Position numbers and translations under genes: made by a program. Positions 44,784-60,941 of a stretch of 64,000 nt of DNA are shown here, one piece after another. Positions within the stretch are counted from its first letter, which is position 1. Every line of letters starts with the position of its first letter. The stretch lies in contig OX637799.1 in the NCBI GenBank assembly GCA_951802425.1, positions 2,170,001 through 2,234,000 on the forward strand, in the 5' to 3' direction. The DNA is from Clavaria fumosa. Lineage: Eukaryota; Basidiomycota; Agaricomycetes; Agaricales; Clavariaceae. The notes below the pieces were generated by a model. The model was not told where the DNA came from. It was given only the letters and a program-made list of their open reading frames with translations, and made no database searches.

Positions 44784-45073
44784 TATCAGACTGGGTCTCA
44801 CACAACTTAAGCGTAAGGTCATGACGACAATACTAAGATAAGGGGAAAAGAGTACAAAAAAGGAAAAGCGAAAGTACTTATAGCAGACGCTTCGGCACTT
44901 GCCGGCGTTCCCACGCTCGGACCCTCGGATCACGTGATGCACCAGGCCCCAGGTCATGTGATCTTACATGATTACATAATCCGACCCAGCCACAGGTCAT
45001 GTGACCTTCCAACAACCCTCCCCAGTTTCTCCACAACTGCACTTTGGGATGGCTTACATAAGCGATCCTAACA
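44784..45073 (-). repeat. 5' LTR of the chromovirus
   Basis: 290 bp. In element orientation it has an E-box palindrome (44929-44938), a TATA-like TATAAGTA (44875-44882) and the predicted transcript start ATCTTAGTATT (44839 downward). Confidence 0.95.
44839..44938 (-). promoter_or_regulatory. Predicted LTR promoter
   Basis: Going down the minus strand: palindrome ATCACGTGAT, about 50 bp later TATAAGTA, and 43 bp after that the self-primer sequence that should be the RNA 5' end. Two further TCATGTGA-type motifs lie upstream at about 44953 and 44997. Start site is inferred from the PBS complementarity. Confidence 0.55.
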
Positions 45074-45078
45074 GCAGT

Positions 45079-45442
45079 ACGCGGCAGGGCCTGCTAACTG
45101 TAAAGGATCTATTTACAACTGTTTATGATTACTGGCCACGAAATAATTACAATCATATATCTACTGTAAATAAAATCACACACAAATTATCTAAAGGATT
45201 TAAATAGAGTTAGATGATATAACAATCTATACACAAAGTGGTTTAAAATAATGTACTTCTTATACCAACAAAAATACCACACCAAGAAACATTTTGAAGT
45301 AAAGTGTTTAAGAATAGTAGATAGGAGTGGTAATAGTGTAAGAATCAGTGTGGGATACCAATGATGATTGACTAAGTTGCTCAAATCCATCAAAGAAATT
45401 GTCAATACATAGATTTTGAGACAAGATGGATGTGGATGCAGA
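45079..45442. other. AT-rich spacer in the transposon nest
   Basis: No gene. The stretch 45288-45350 resembles 47135-47205 in direct orientation (shared TTTTGAAGTAA and GTGTTT blocks), probably an old repeat. Confidence 0.5.
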
Positions 45443-46707
45443 TAATGTGTTACGTGCGTGCTCGGAGGGTCAGGGTGAAGTCCAGTCGGAGTTCGGAGTT
45501 CGGGTCCAGGGTGTCCGGGATGTCCGGGTGTGGACTTCGGGGTTCAGACGGGACTTTGGCGAACGTATTGAAACGACGCCCTTACTGAGTCCTGGGTGTC
45601 CCATATTTCGGAGTTGCGGGAGTTCGGGATCTCGGGTCCGGTGCTTGGGTGAGTCGTCCGGGTTGGACTTGAGATGAGGGATGGACAGGAGGGTGGAGAT
45701 GGAGTTCGGATGGAGTTCGGGTTTGAACAAGTGACTAAGTAGAGGAGACGGAGGCCAGGAAGGAGGGATACGGAGTTCTGGAGTTCGGAGATGATTTCCG
45801 GAGGTCAGATGGATGGTGTGGGCTGTCGGGACAGATTCTGGGTGTCGGGTGGAAGTCAGGAGTTGGTCCGGAGTTGGTCCGGAGTCAGTCAGGTCAGTCA
45901 GGAATTAGCACAACTGACGTAGGAGACAGAGGACGAGGGTCGGATTAGACATGATACAAATTACAAGGTGGTGGGCAGAAAGGATGGAGGTGCGGAGATA
46001 GACAGAGGGACGGGAGTCGGGGAGTCGGACGGGAGTACAGAGGTGCGGAGATACGGAGGGACGGAGGGACAGAGGTGCAGGGGAGTTTGGGGGTATACAG
46101 GAGGAGTGTACGTGGGTATACGAGGGTGGTATCCGGACTGCAGAATACTCTACGAAGTAGGTAGGTATATATACTACGAGTCCGGGGCGTTTCCAGCAAC
46201 CCGGAGTTTTGACGGTAGTTACGGAGAATGGCCCGGAGATACATCGTGGGACTTACTACGGAACAACGGGATAGCGACAGGGATCAGTTTCCTGATCCCG
46301 GAGTCAGATACTGCTACCGTCAGGATGGTAACTACGCAGCCTAGCAACTGCGTGGATTGTCCGGTTTCCACGCTCGGAGTTCGTTGCTGGTGGAGTAACC
46401 ACGGACGTCGGTTCACGACTGTTGGGAAGTCGGATTTGGGAATCGGAGATCGGGATCGGGATCAGGACAGCCTCTTGGGGAACTATCCCCAGAGGTGGGT
46501 TTGGTGCCTGCCCCACATGTGGGGCAGGTACCCTCAGATGCTGAGGCACCAGAGTGGGAGTTCGGAGGTCCGGGTCCGGAGACCGGAGGTCGGAGGTCGG
46601 ATCCGGAGATCGGAGGTTGGCGGTCGGGGCCGGAGATGGAAAGTCCGGGACCGGAGATCGTGTTTCCGGTCCGGACCGGAAGGGAGCGGCACGGACGTGA
46701 CATAATG
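45443..46707 (+). mobile_element. Solo LTR, 1255 bp, plus orientation
   Basis: The LTR is 45448-46702, starting TGTTACGTGCGTGC and ending GGCACGGACGTGACA (TG...CA), flanked by TAATG on each side (45443-45447, 46703-46707). It is GC rich with many GGAGTTCGG, GGTCGGA and GGGACGGAG short repeats. No internal retroelement domain is adjacent, so it is a recombination remnant. The long open frame at 45968-46705 is an effect of repeats. Confidence 0.88.
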
Positions 46708-47395
46708 GAACATTCTGGTTTTCACCCACATGGGCAGCAGGGAGCACATAGAGTGAATATTACTCACACACAAATGCACACAAGTACCTTCAATACAAAA
46801 ATTATAACAGAATGAGAGACAAAAGGCAAAGCTCTAATTTAAAGAGACATACAAGAAATAGTGAACCTTTATAGTTGGTAATAATGCTATAACTGACAAA
46901 CGGGTTTGAGACCAGACCCCCGGGGTGGATAGATTGAGATAGATTTAACCAGCAATGAAGTAAAGAAACAGAACATTCAGCAAGCAAAAGCAAGTGCCAG
47001 GATGGTGAACAAAGAAAGAGGTAATGTGAAGAGCCTATAGTCAGAAAAATGTATGTACGAAGCGTTGTAAAGTGATGTTCTAAGGAGTAGAGTCAGGAGT
47101 GAGAATGGGTTTCAAAACACCATGACACCAACAACTGTTTTGAAGTAATGTGTTTTAAGGATAGTGGCAGTAGTTAGAGTTAGTATAAGAAGTAGTAAGT
47201 TCACACGGTCATGCGGGGCTTGCAATGCCCTGCCAAAATCTGAAAACAGTGATTTGCGGACTCCGTTTGTAAGACCTGCTAAACAAGTTAGCAGGAATTA
47301 TCTTCCTGTGTTTTATTTTTGAGTTCATTCACCTGGCAATGTACCATTCCATCTCAACTGGCCTAAGCCCATGGGAGTAGTGCACAATGCACAAC

Positions 47396-53279
<5,884 letters not shown>

Positions 53280-53373
53280 CCCGGGCCCGGGAGATGCGCG
53301 TTGCAGGTAGTTCAAGATACGTGACGCGACGGGGTCACAATGCAGCAGTCATCGTTCTCAAGAGAAGAGAAAG
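53280..53373. promoter_or_regulatory. Divergent SMC3/ORC2 promoter
   Basis: 94 bp separate the two start codons. It contains the 12-bp palindrome CCCGGGCCCGGG (53280-53291) and GACGCGAC near 53323-53330, close to the ACGCG core of MCB-type G1/S elements. Shared cell-cycle control is inferred. Confidence 0.6.
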
Positions 53374-54657
53374 ATGCCTCGTTCCGCTCGACCAGGTATT
53401 GCGCTCGACGATGGTCACATCCGTGGTCAAGATGGCACAGACGAGGCTGACGACGAGCAACACCTCTCAACGGAGCGGAGCGGATGGATCACCAGGACTG
53501 CATTCGACGCATACTTCATTCAAGCATCTGCCTCAGCCCAAACGTCTTCGCATGTATTCTCTGATCTGGTTTCGCCTCTTTCGCAGGAGGAGTATTCTTC
53601 TGCCATTCGTTCTGCGAAATCCTACGCCAAGACACTCCATCCGTCGGCATGGTCCAATGGTAGTCGGGACCTTCTGTTTTCACAATTTGGCTTAGAATTA
53701 GACGAAGGATTCAACCTCATATTCTACGGCTTTGGGTCCAAACGGGCTACTCTCAATCAGTTTGCTTCCGAATACTGCTCTAAGCGAGGGCACGTCGTAA
53801 TCGCGAATGCATTCCAACCGGATTTCACGCTGAAGGACTTGGTGGCATGTATTGAGAGGATACCAGGCATTTGTTCTGCTCCATTAATAAGTCCAGGTAT
53901 CGATGGTCTAATTCGACGAATTACCAATTTCTTCATCCATGCACCTGGACGAGAGCGTCTCTACCTCATCCTACACAATGTGGACGCCCCTGCCTTCCGA
54001 GCCCCACGCGTCAAGTCTGTCCTGTCTCTTCTAGCCGCCAATCCTAAGATTCATCTGGTCACCTCAGTTGATCATTTATCCGCCCCCCTTCTATGGCCCT
54101 CATACGAGAGCGCGACGAGGAAATCGGATTCCTCCAGCTCCGAATCTCACGGATTCGCTTGGTTATGGCACGACATGACAACCCTCGCGTCCTACGATGT
54201 CGAATTATCATGCGCCGACCGCTCCTCTTTGTCCGGCGCCTCAACAATATACACCAGCGCAGCGCGCAAGCTTCGGGAAAGCGGTGGTGTGTCAATGGGC
54301 CTGGGCGGCGCAAACATGACGGAGACAGCTGCCCTCCACATTCTCGCTTCGGTCACTCAACGGGCGAAGAAGCTGTTCACACTCATAGCTACTCAACAAC
54401 TGGAGAATATGGAGGAGTCAAGTGAATTGGCAAATGATCCGCAACAAAGCTCCTTCAGTTACGATGCCTTGTTTATCGCGGCCCGGGACAACTTCATCGC
54501 CACAAATGACACAGCTCTGAAAGCTCTGCTAGGGGAATTCAGGGATCATGGATTAATTGTCAATGTACAACGGCCAACCAGTGGCGGCCAATCTGTTTGG
54601 ATACCTCTCAGGAAGGAGCGTCTCAAATCCGTCCTCGCCCATATTAATAAGGAATGA
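53374..54657 (+). CDS. ORC2: Origin recognition complex subunit 2
   Basis: Intronless, 427 residues, start MPRSARPGIALDD. The ORC2 AAA-like core is recognised by LIFYGFGSKRATLNQFASEY (20 residues), a ...FTLKDLVACIERIPG stretch, LYLILHNVDAPAFR and HLVTSVDHLSAPLLW, followed by the winged-helix C-terminus (YDALFIAARDNFIATND, LKALLGEFRDHGLI). Length is short relative to yeast Orc2 because the disordered N-terminal extension is small. It loads MCM helicase with the other ORC subunits at origins. Convergent with the P450 reductase gene, 98 bp apart. Confidence 0.95.
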   Translation: MPRSARPGIALDDGHIRGQDGTDEADDEQHLSTERSGWITRTAFDAYFIQASASAQTSSHVFSDLVSPLSQEEYSSAIRSAKSYAKTLHPSAWSNGSRDLLFSQFGLELDEGFNLIFYGFGSKRATLNQFASEYCSKRGHVVIANAFQPDFTLKDLVACIERIPGICSAPLISPGIDGLIRRITNFFIHAPGRERLYLILHNVDAPAFRAPRVKSVLSLLAANPKIHLVTSVDHLSAPLLWPSYESATRKSDSSSSESHGFAWLWHDMTTLASYDVELSCADRSSLSGASTIYTSAARKLRESGGVSMGLGGANMTETAALHILASVTQRAKKLFTLIATQQLENMEESSELANDPQQSSFSYDALFIAARDNFIATNDTALKALLGEFRDHGLIVNVQRPTSGGQSVWIPLRKERLKSVLAHINKE

Positions 54658-54755
54658 CCTTACATGTCTTCCTTCTCGTATCCTCCGTCAAATCAACCAA
54701 TAAATTGGTGAGGGATTACGATGAACGTAGTGTGTAAAATTCAGGCTGTCTATGC

Positions 54756-57106
54756 CTAGCTCCAAACGTCTGACATCAATCGTGACCGCTCCTTCAGCAG
54801 CCTGATTTCAGCCGCACCTTCCACTTCAGCAGATCCTCCCTTGGCCTCCCCTAGAATCTGGGCTAACACCTCTTCCACCGATTTACTCATGTTCTTTGCA
54901 TCTCCGCATATATATACAAATCCTTTACCCTTAAGGATAGCGTCTGCGACGTGCTCCCGCTCATCCCACAACAAGTCTTGGACATAAATTTTGCTGCCGT
55001 CTGGCTTGTACACCTCGCGAGAGAACGAGCAGCGCATGACAAATTTGCCATCTAGTTCCTCAGCGTATCTTGGCCATTCGTCTTTGTATAGGAAATCTTC
55101 GGTCGATTTTCGGCAACCGTAGAACAGCGAGATGCGACCCCAATCGCTGAGGGCATTCTGTCCGTTCTTCTCTTTGCTGCGACGAGCGAGGGCAACTCGC
55201 TCTTGCACAAAGCCTCTAAAAGGCGCCACACCCTTGACAAAAGATGAATGATGAATGACGTCAGGAATATGCTGATGGACAGCGCCAGCAGCAACGCACC
55301 GTTCCAGGTCCAATCATGATGACCGGCGTTTTGGGATTCGTAGGAAGGCGGAATGTCGACCTTCGAACATGTATTGGCGCTTTATATGTTGTATCGGTCC
55401 TATATGCGCTCCGCGGGCCTTCTATGGAGTATATCGGCCCAAGAGCTTGCGTGAGTATTTCCCCAACTGATGCCATTTTGAGGCTCTGGATGAAATTCGA
55501 GCCGACGCCATAGATAGATCTTGATTGCACTCGATCTGAGGCAGGCGAAGAATATTTCAAGACGACGCATGTGACGTGGATAGAGCTCGGGTAAAGTTTC
55601 GGGCTAGAGGAGATGGAGAAATAGCGAGGTTGGAGTCGAGGAATCGACGACACTATGATATCGAATGGTATTGACCACACAGTGGTGTTTTCTGGAGTCG
55701 GATGAGCAGCGAGGTCGTTGCCGGCAGCTAACTGAAGCACTTCCCCGAGCTTGAGACACCCATTCGAGATGATTCTATGATATTCCTCCTTGTCCGTGTT
55801 CCAAGACCGGAGTGTAGCTTCGGCCTCCGGTGAAGGAGCGTATTTTGCAAGATGACCGAGCATCTGACGACCAGCGACGGCGCTGATATCGATATAGTGC
55901 TGAAGGACAGTGGCATAAGTTGTTGGCACAGGGAAAGGGACCTTGGCCAGCGCGGGATCGAGGGATTCAATCCCGATGACAGTGTCCTTCCTGTCGAAAA
56001 GTCCCAGCGCACAGAGCAGCCGGACGACCTCGAGATCCGGGTTGTTTGGCCAGACGCCGACGTGATCCCCGTGCTGGTAGCTAATGCCAGAGCCTTCGGT
56101 GGAGAACTCGAGGTGAATGCAATTACGCATCGTAGGATCCTCGAAAAGTTCACGGGCGTGAGTGATAGGAGCAGGGAATGGGTTCTTGGCATCGTGAATG
56201 CCTCTTGTTTTGGTGAGGGCACGGGCAGAAAGTTCCCCTACAAGAAGAGTAATCAACTGTGTGAGGGAATCACAAAGACGACTGCGCATACTACGTACCA
56301 AGATAGACCTTCTCTGGCGGATGCGAATCCAGTTCTGACACTGCAAAATCGGCGGTATCACCGCCCTGGCCTTCTTCTACACCCATGATCTTCGAAAATT
56401 GCTCCCACATGCCATCCTTCCATTCTAGGTAGTCCTCTTCCATGCTCTTGTCGTCATCGCCTTCGCCACGTTCCCCGATCCGAGTAGCACCCATACTGCT
56501 AAGGTCACGATCGACGTATCTCGCAATGACATTATAATGCTCGTATGTCCTATTTCCCAGACCGAAAACCACGTATTTGAGGCCGTCCAGTTTGCGCTCG
56601 CCTTTACTGAATACGAAGGACTCATCGGCCAAGTTCTGCAAAAGCTGTACCGCATTGTCTGTGGGCTCGCCTTCTCCGTAGGTCGCCATTACGAAGAAGA
56701 CAGCGCAATCCTCGGGAACCTGATCAAGGGTTTCAAAATCGTATTCCTCTGGGTCGCATACGAGAGAGGTGAGACCAAATTTGGACTTGGCCTCCTTGGC
56801 GAGACGGATCGCGTATTCCTCAGCGGTACCTGTCTGAGAGCCATAAAAGATGACCAGGCGCTTCTTCTATATTTTGAAGTCAGTAGTGCCAAATTGCACA
56901 CGAGGCTGGAATCAAAGGCTCACGCCGGCTCGCATCTTTGCGACGAAATCTCGGCTGTCACCCGGTTCTAATACCCTGGTGGGAAGGGCTGAGACGGCGA
57001 CTTGCCCCTTCGGAGGAGCAAGTAGCTGGTCACGGAAGAGATAGACACCAGCAAGGACCACGCCCAAGACGAGGATAACCACGTCGGATGATGAATTGAC
57101 GGTCAT
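54756..57106 (-). CDS. CPR1: NADPH-cytochrome P450 reductase
   Basis: Four exons: 57106-56924, 56866-56299, 56237-55300, 55232-54756; 2166 nt, 721 residues. An N-terminal membrane anchor (VVILVLGVVLAGVYLF) is followed by the FMN domain (IFYGSQTGTAEEYA, ATYGEGEPTDN, GLGNRTYEHYN), the connecting and FAD domain (RYFSISSSPKLYP), and the NADPH domain (GPGTGVAPFRGF, FYGCRKSTEDFLY, YICGDAKNMSKSV) ending near a C-terminal Trp (SDVWS) that stacks on FAD. It passes electrons to ER P450s, for example in ergosterol synthesis. Complete and apparently functional. Confidence 0.96.
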
Positions 57107-57536
57107 GGTGGAGGGAAGAAGGGGGAAAAGAATGGCCTCGTCGACGAGGGTGATGATGTATTTGTAGAAGAGATCGTTTGTCTAGAGACGAAGATCTGCT
57201 GCGAGCAGTTCAAGGCGGTATGGAAATTTGTACTATAACGTAAGCGCGGCAAAAGGGTAGCCATCAATCAGGTCATGTAAAAGCGAGCCTAGATTTTTCC
57301 CCTTCCATCGTTTCCTTTTTTTTTTTTTTGACCGTTGGGAAACAGGGCATTTGCAACACTTTTTTTCCAGACAAGAAAGCCGTGTTTTTACAATAATGTG
57401 TCATTTCTTGTGCCCTTGTCGGGCCGGAGCATTTTTCTTATACATGTACGCATGGAGGTGTACGGTTGTATGGACACGGGCATCATTTTCATTTCAATCG
57501 GGCACCCTGTCTCCGTACATTTATGCCCTCAAGGTG
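57107..57536. promoter_or_regulatory. Divergent CPR1/YAE1 intergenic region
   Basis: 430 bp with both 5' flanks. A pyrimidine-rich stretch and poly-T run lie near 57296-57330 and again near 57360. No gene seen. Confidence 0.5.
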
Positions 57537-58177
57537 ATGACCGACGCCGCGCCCAGACAAGATTTATGGGTCAACGATGACGCTGATACGATGGCCAGTA
57601 ACATCAGCGACAATGAGTGGGCGAGGATGTCCACAGAGTTCACCCAAGTATGCATCGTGTTACCCTACTTCCGTCGCTGCACACCCACGCATCTCGTTCC
57701 AAGGCAGGCTACAGGGAGGGTCTTTCGGCTGGAAAGGAGGCTTTCCTCCAATCGGGTTTCGACGATGGATTCGCAGATATAGGTGCTCCGAAAGGCCGCC
57801 GATTAGGTCACTTGCGTGGAATTTTAGCCGCTCTATCCATTCTTCCCATATCTGCTACAGCGGACGAAGAGTTGTCCATCGCAGACGTGCGGGAGATCGA
57901 ATTGCGGTCATCAAATGTACGTCTTTCGGATCTACTCGCAAGTACTTGGGAGGGGGAGTTATCTACGGGCGAAAGTATTCAAGACGAGGATCGCCGCAAA
58001 ATTCCTACAGCAATGACAAATATCGAGACACCGAATTCATCATCCAAAACGGTGTCACTTTCTGACAGCCATATATTTCCAAAGAGGCCAACAATGGAGG
58101 ATGTAATGACGTGGAGGACCGCCATCGACACCATCTGCGCCAAAATCGGGATAGTGTTGACACTTACCGAATCATAG
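57537..58177 (+). CDS. YAE1: Yae1-type deca-GX3 protein
   Basis: Two exons, 57537-57647 and 57704-58177; 194 residues. The core AGYREGLSAGKEAFLQSGFD followed by DGFADIGAPKGRRLGHLRG shows Gly at every fourth position, the deca-GX3 pattern of Yae1. With Lto1, Yae1 recruits the Fe-S protein ABCE1/Rli1 to the cytosolic iron-sulfur targeting complex. The rest is poorly conserved and hydrophilic. The start was chosen because the 37-codon first exon puts Trp and acidic residues ahead of the domain as in other family members. HUT1 starts 82 bp downstream on the same str and. Confidence 0.88.
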
Positions 58178-58259
58178 AGATGCTTACGTAACCACTACAG
58201 TAGCATCATAACGTGCCACGTCTGAAGCCTTCGTCACGGTACTGTACATCTATCTAGTC

Positions 58260-59573
58260 ATGTCGTATGCGAGGTTAGAATTTTCGTTGCAACTTATTCC
58301 TCCGTAATTCACATTCTCGCCAGGTTGATTTGGTGTGTCGGAGGGGTTTATTCAATGTTCCTACTGTGGGCTATTGCCCAAGAGAGATGTACGTCTTCCC
58401 GTCCCTCGTTGTGTGACGCCGCTCCTGAATCCCTTCCAGTATCTGTCCCTTTCGACTCCATAGACGGTAGATCCACGGATAAATTCCGCTTCGCCATCTT
58501 CTTGGGGGCCTGCCAGAGCTCGCTGAGCTCGCTGTCGGCACTGTTCTACCTTCTAGTACGGCGCAAGCGCTCTACGAACTTGGCGACAATTCTTGGGCTA
58601 GATTCCCACTATTCTATCAATGAGACCGCATCGGTCTCACTCCTCCTTCGTTATCTACAATGTTCCATCTTCATAACATGCGCAGCGCCGTTCGGCTTTG
58701 CCTCTCTCTCTTACATCTCATACCCCGCCATGGTCCTCGGAAAATCGTGCAAATTGATCCCGGTCATGCTCATGAATATTCTTCTGTATCGACGCAGATT
58801 TGCACCTCACAAATATCTCGTCGTAGCGATGGTCACTATTGGCATAACCGTCTTCATGGGGCTGGGTAATTCGCGGAAATCCCAGCATGCAGACAGGAAT
58901 ACGAAGCAAGATACTTTATACACTAATATCATCGGATGCACTTACCTCCTCATCAACCTCGCCTTAGACGGAACTCTCAACTCTACACAGGATGAGATCT
59001 TTTCGAGATACCATCCCACGGGTCAACAGATGATGTTCTGGATTAACTTATTCTGCACTTGCTTGTCCATTGCGCTCTCCGTGCTTCCATTACCCTATAT
59101 TCCAGTCCTACACCCGTCGAATGGTGGCCATTCGGAGTTCGTGGGCGCTCTCAGTTTCATCAAGGGGCATCCGGGCGTCATCTTGCCGCTAGCGCAGTTT
59201 GCGCTCACAGGCGCGCTCGGTCAATTGTTCATTTTTGAAACGTTGCAACACTTCGGCTCCCTCACACTGGTGTATGTATTTTCTCTTATATCCAGAGATG
59301 TCCCTCTCATGTGTATACAGGACCATCACGCTGACGCGCAAGATTTTCACAATGCTGCTTTCCGTCATCGTATATAGACATAAGCTTACCCCGGGCCAAT
59401 GGTTGGGCGCTGCTATTGTATTTGTTGGTATTTCAGTAGAGGCCTTCGTCAAGCGTAAAGGTTTGGATGATTCATTTGGCCAGTTTTTAAAATTCTTATC
59501 TACAACTTATACAGACGTCCACGCGAAACGAGTAATGAAAGGAAAGGAGAAGGCGGAGGTCAAACAGTTATAG
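58260..59573 (+). CDS. HUT1: Hut1-type UDP-galactose/nucleotide-sugar transporter
   Basis: Three exons: 58260-58273 (14 nt), 58324-59271, 59321-59573; 404 residues. About ten hydrophobic helices with SLC35B1 family blocks: [76 protein letters not shown] and [17 protein letters not shown]. It acts in the ER membrane, carrying UDP-galactose or ATP/UDP-sugars into the lumen. The very short first exon (MSYAR) was chosen because it keeps frame into [12 protein letters not shown]. Confidence 0.93.
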
Positions 59574-59729
59574 AGTTAACTCGCATATAATATACATTCG
59601 CCATGGTGGTCGAGCGCACATGACCTGGGCTAGGACGTGTTTAACGTATCTAGTCCGTCCTCTTCGTTTTGAACCAGTGGGCGCTTTCGATTCTCACTGC
59701 GTAGAGTGAGTTGGGACTAGTGGGAAGGA

Positions 59730-60618
59730 TTATGAAACAGACCGAATGTCGGAGTCATCATCATCCCGCTTCCGCCTACTCACTCCGCGTTGCTCAGTGG
59801 GTATTGAGTAATTGGCCACCGCCAAATTTGCTCTATAGATGCTTTCGTACTCCTGAAACGCAACTCGTCCAAATTTTTGAGAAGGCAAGTCGAGTGAGTG
59901 TACGAACTTTGATTTGCGCCAAGAATCCTCCATTGGGTGAGATGCAGTACCTCCGGTTTTGTACCAGTTGTAACGCGTCTGCCCAGCATAGTCGGTGGTG
60001 TTGCATCACATACATGATGACGAACGCTGGAGACAGACTGATGCCACCTTCAAGCAAATGAGACACGAGAGCTGTAGAAGCGGATGGATAGACCATTGCA
60101 ATGAACCAACACCCGACCATCCTCGTCCATCGCGTCATCGATGAACTTCTTCGCCCTGCAAAATGCATGATACTCCGCCAGAGCGTCAGAGAATTGATAG
60201 ACAGACAGACGTTGGGAAAAGGCGTATGAGATTTTGCTCTTCGTTGTCCTCAACGTCCAGTGTCAAATACGTGAATTTATCTTCAAACCGAGGTCTAATC
60301 GAGAAGGCCTCCTTCGCATCTCTTATACACACTCTAACCACTTCAATCAACTCGAGGAGGTGGCAGTCAGCAACGACAGGACAGACATGTGGGTAATGCG
60401 TAGAGCAATGAGGGTTTCGAGAGATTTTGATGTTTGGAATGGCCCGAGGAAAAGACCTGGCATGACCTCCTGGCACTCGCGGCGCATCTCATACCTGAAT
60501 GAGAGAACAAATGCGCTTCAATTCGCGATATAGATATGGGTCAAAAATACCTCCATTCGGTGTTTCCAGAACCTTTGATGTTTTCTCTTAGCTCTTCTTC
60601 GGTCCAAGTGCGCGACAT
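59730..60618 (-). CDS. STYX-like dual-specificity (pseudo)phosphatase
   Basis: Six exons: 60618-60551, 60494-60387, 60333-60211, 60155-60094, 60047-59908, 59852-59730; 624 nt, 207 residues. The order follows human STYX closely: YEMRRECQEVMPGLFLGPFQ, ITHIVCIRDAKEAFSIRPRF, FTYLTLDVEDNEEQNLIRLF, the active-site loop HCNGGISLSP, RRYCISPNGGFLAQIKEYE, and a basic/acidic tail. The loop keeps the nucleophile Cys but has Leu where HCx5R phosphatases need Arg, so catalysis is unlikely. STYX proteins bind phosphorylated MAPKs or F-box proteins without dephosphorylating them. Convergent with HUT1. Confidence 0.9.
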
Positions 60619-60941
60619 TATGAAGTTCAGAGAGACGTATTGCGTCGGCCAGCCGAACTGCAACGTTATCGCGAGCGCCTTGCGCCGGGCTTGAAAAAAA
60701 TGTCACAGGTCACATGTTACATAGTCATATTTCATTTCTACACCTACACAAGGTTTGCTGGAGTGTGAATAAAAAAATACGATGCATATAGGATGTATGA
60801 TTGGAATTTTCAATCTGAGATCTTTCGCCCATTGGGAAACAGCAGCCCGAACCTATCAAGTCATAGATGAGATACTATATTAGCATATAGCGTGCATCAT
60901 ACAGAACTAAGAAATACATACTTTGTCTTTCCAAGGGCCAC
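60619..60941. other. Intergenic
   Basis: 323 bp between the STYX-like start and the end of the DUF3638 gene, both on the minus strand. No gene seen. Confidence 0.5.

Larger units (their letters stand above)
37664..45078 (-). mobile_element. Ty3/gypsy chromovirus (Tf1/sushi-like), inactive, with nested Tc1
   Basis: The element body is 37669-45073 on the minus strand, flanked by the 5-bp target duplication GCAGT (37664-37668 and 45074-45078). LTRs are 291 and 290 bp with ends TGTTAGG...CTGATA in element orientation and differ at three places, so insertion is fairly recent. Without the Tc1 insert the element is about 5.8 kb. It has one gag-pol frame, a self-priming PBS, a polypurine tract and an integrase C-terminal chromodomain, the set typical of Tf1/sushi chromoviruses. 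The coding part carries two in-frame TGA stops (42596-42598, 42185-42187), two frameshifts (about 41130-41160 and 38247-38296) and the Tc1 insertion, so it cannot be autonomous. Confidence 0.95.

Noticed and set aside
45968..46705. 245-residue open frame and its mirror at 47363-48220 as a gene
   Set aside because: It lies wholly inside the LTR, is made of short repeats, has no domain and exists only because the repeat units lack stops.
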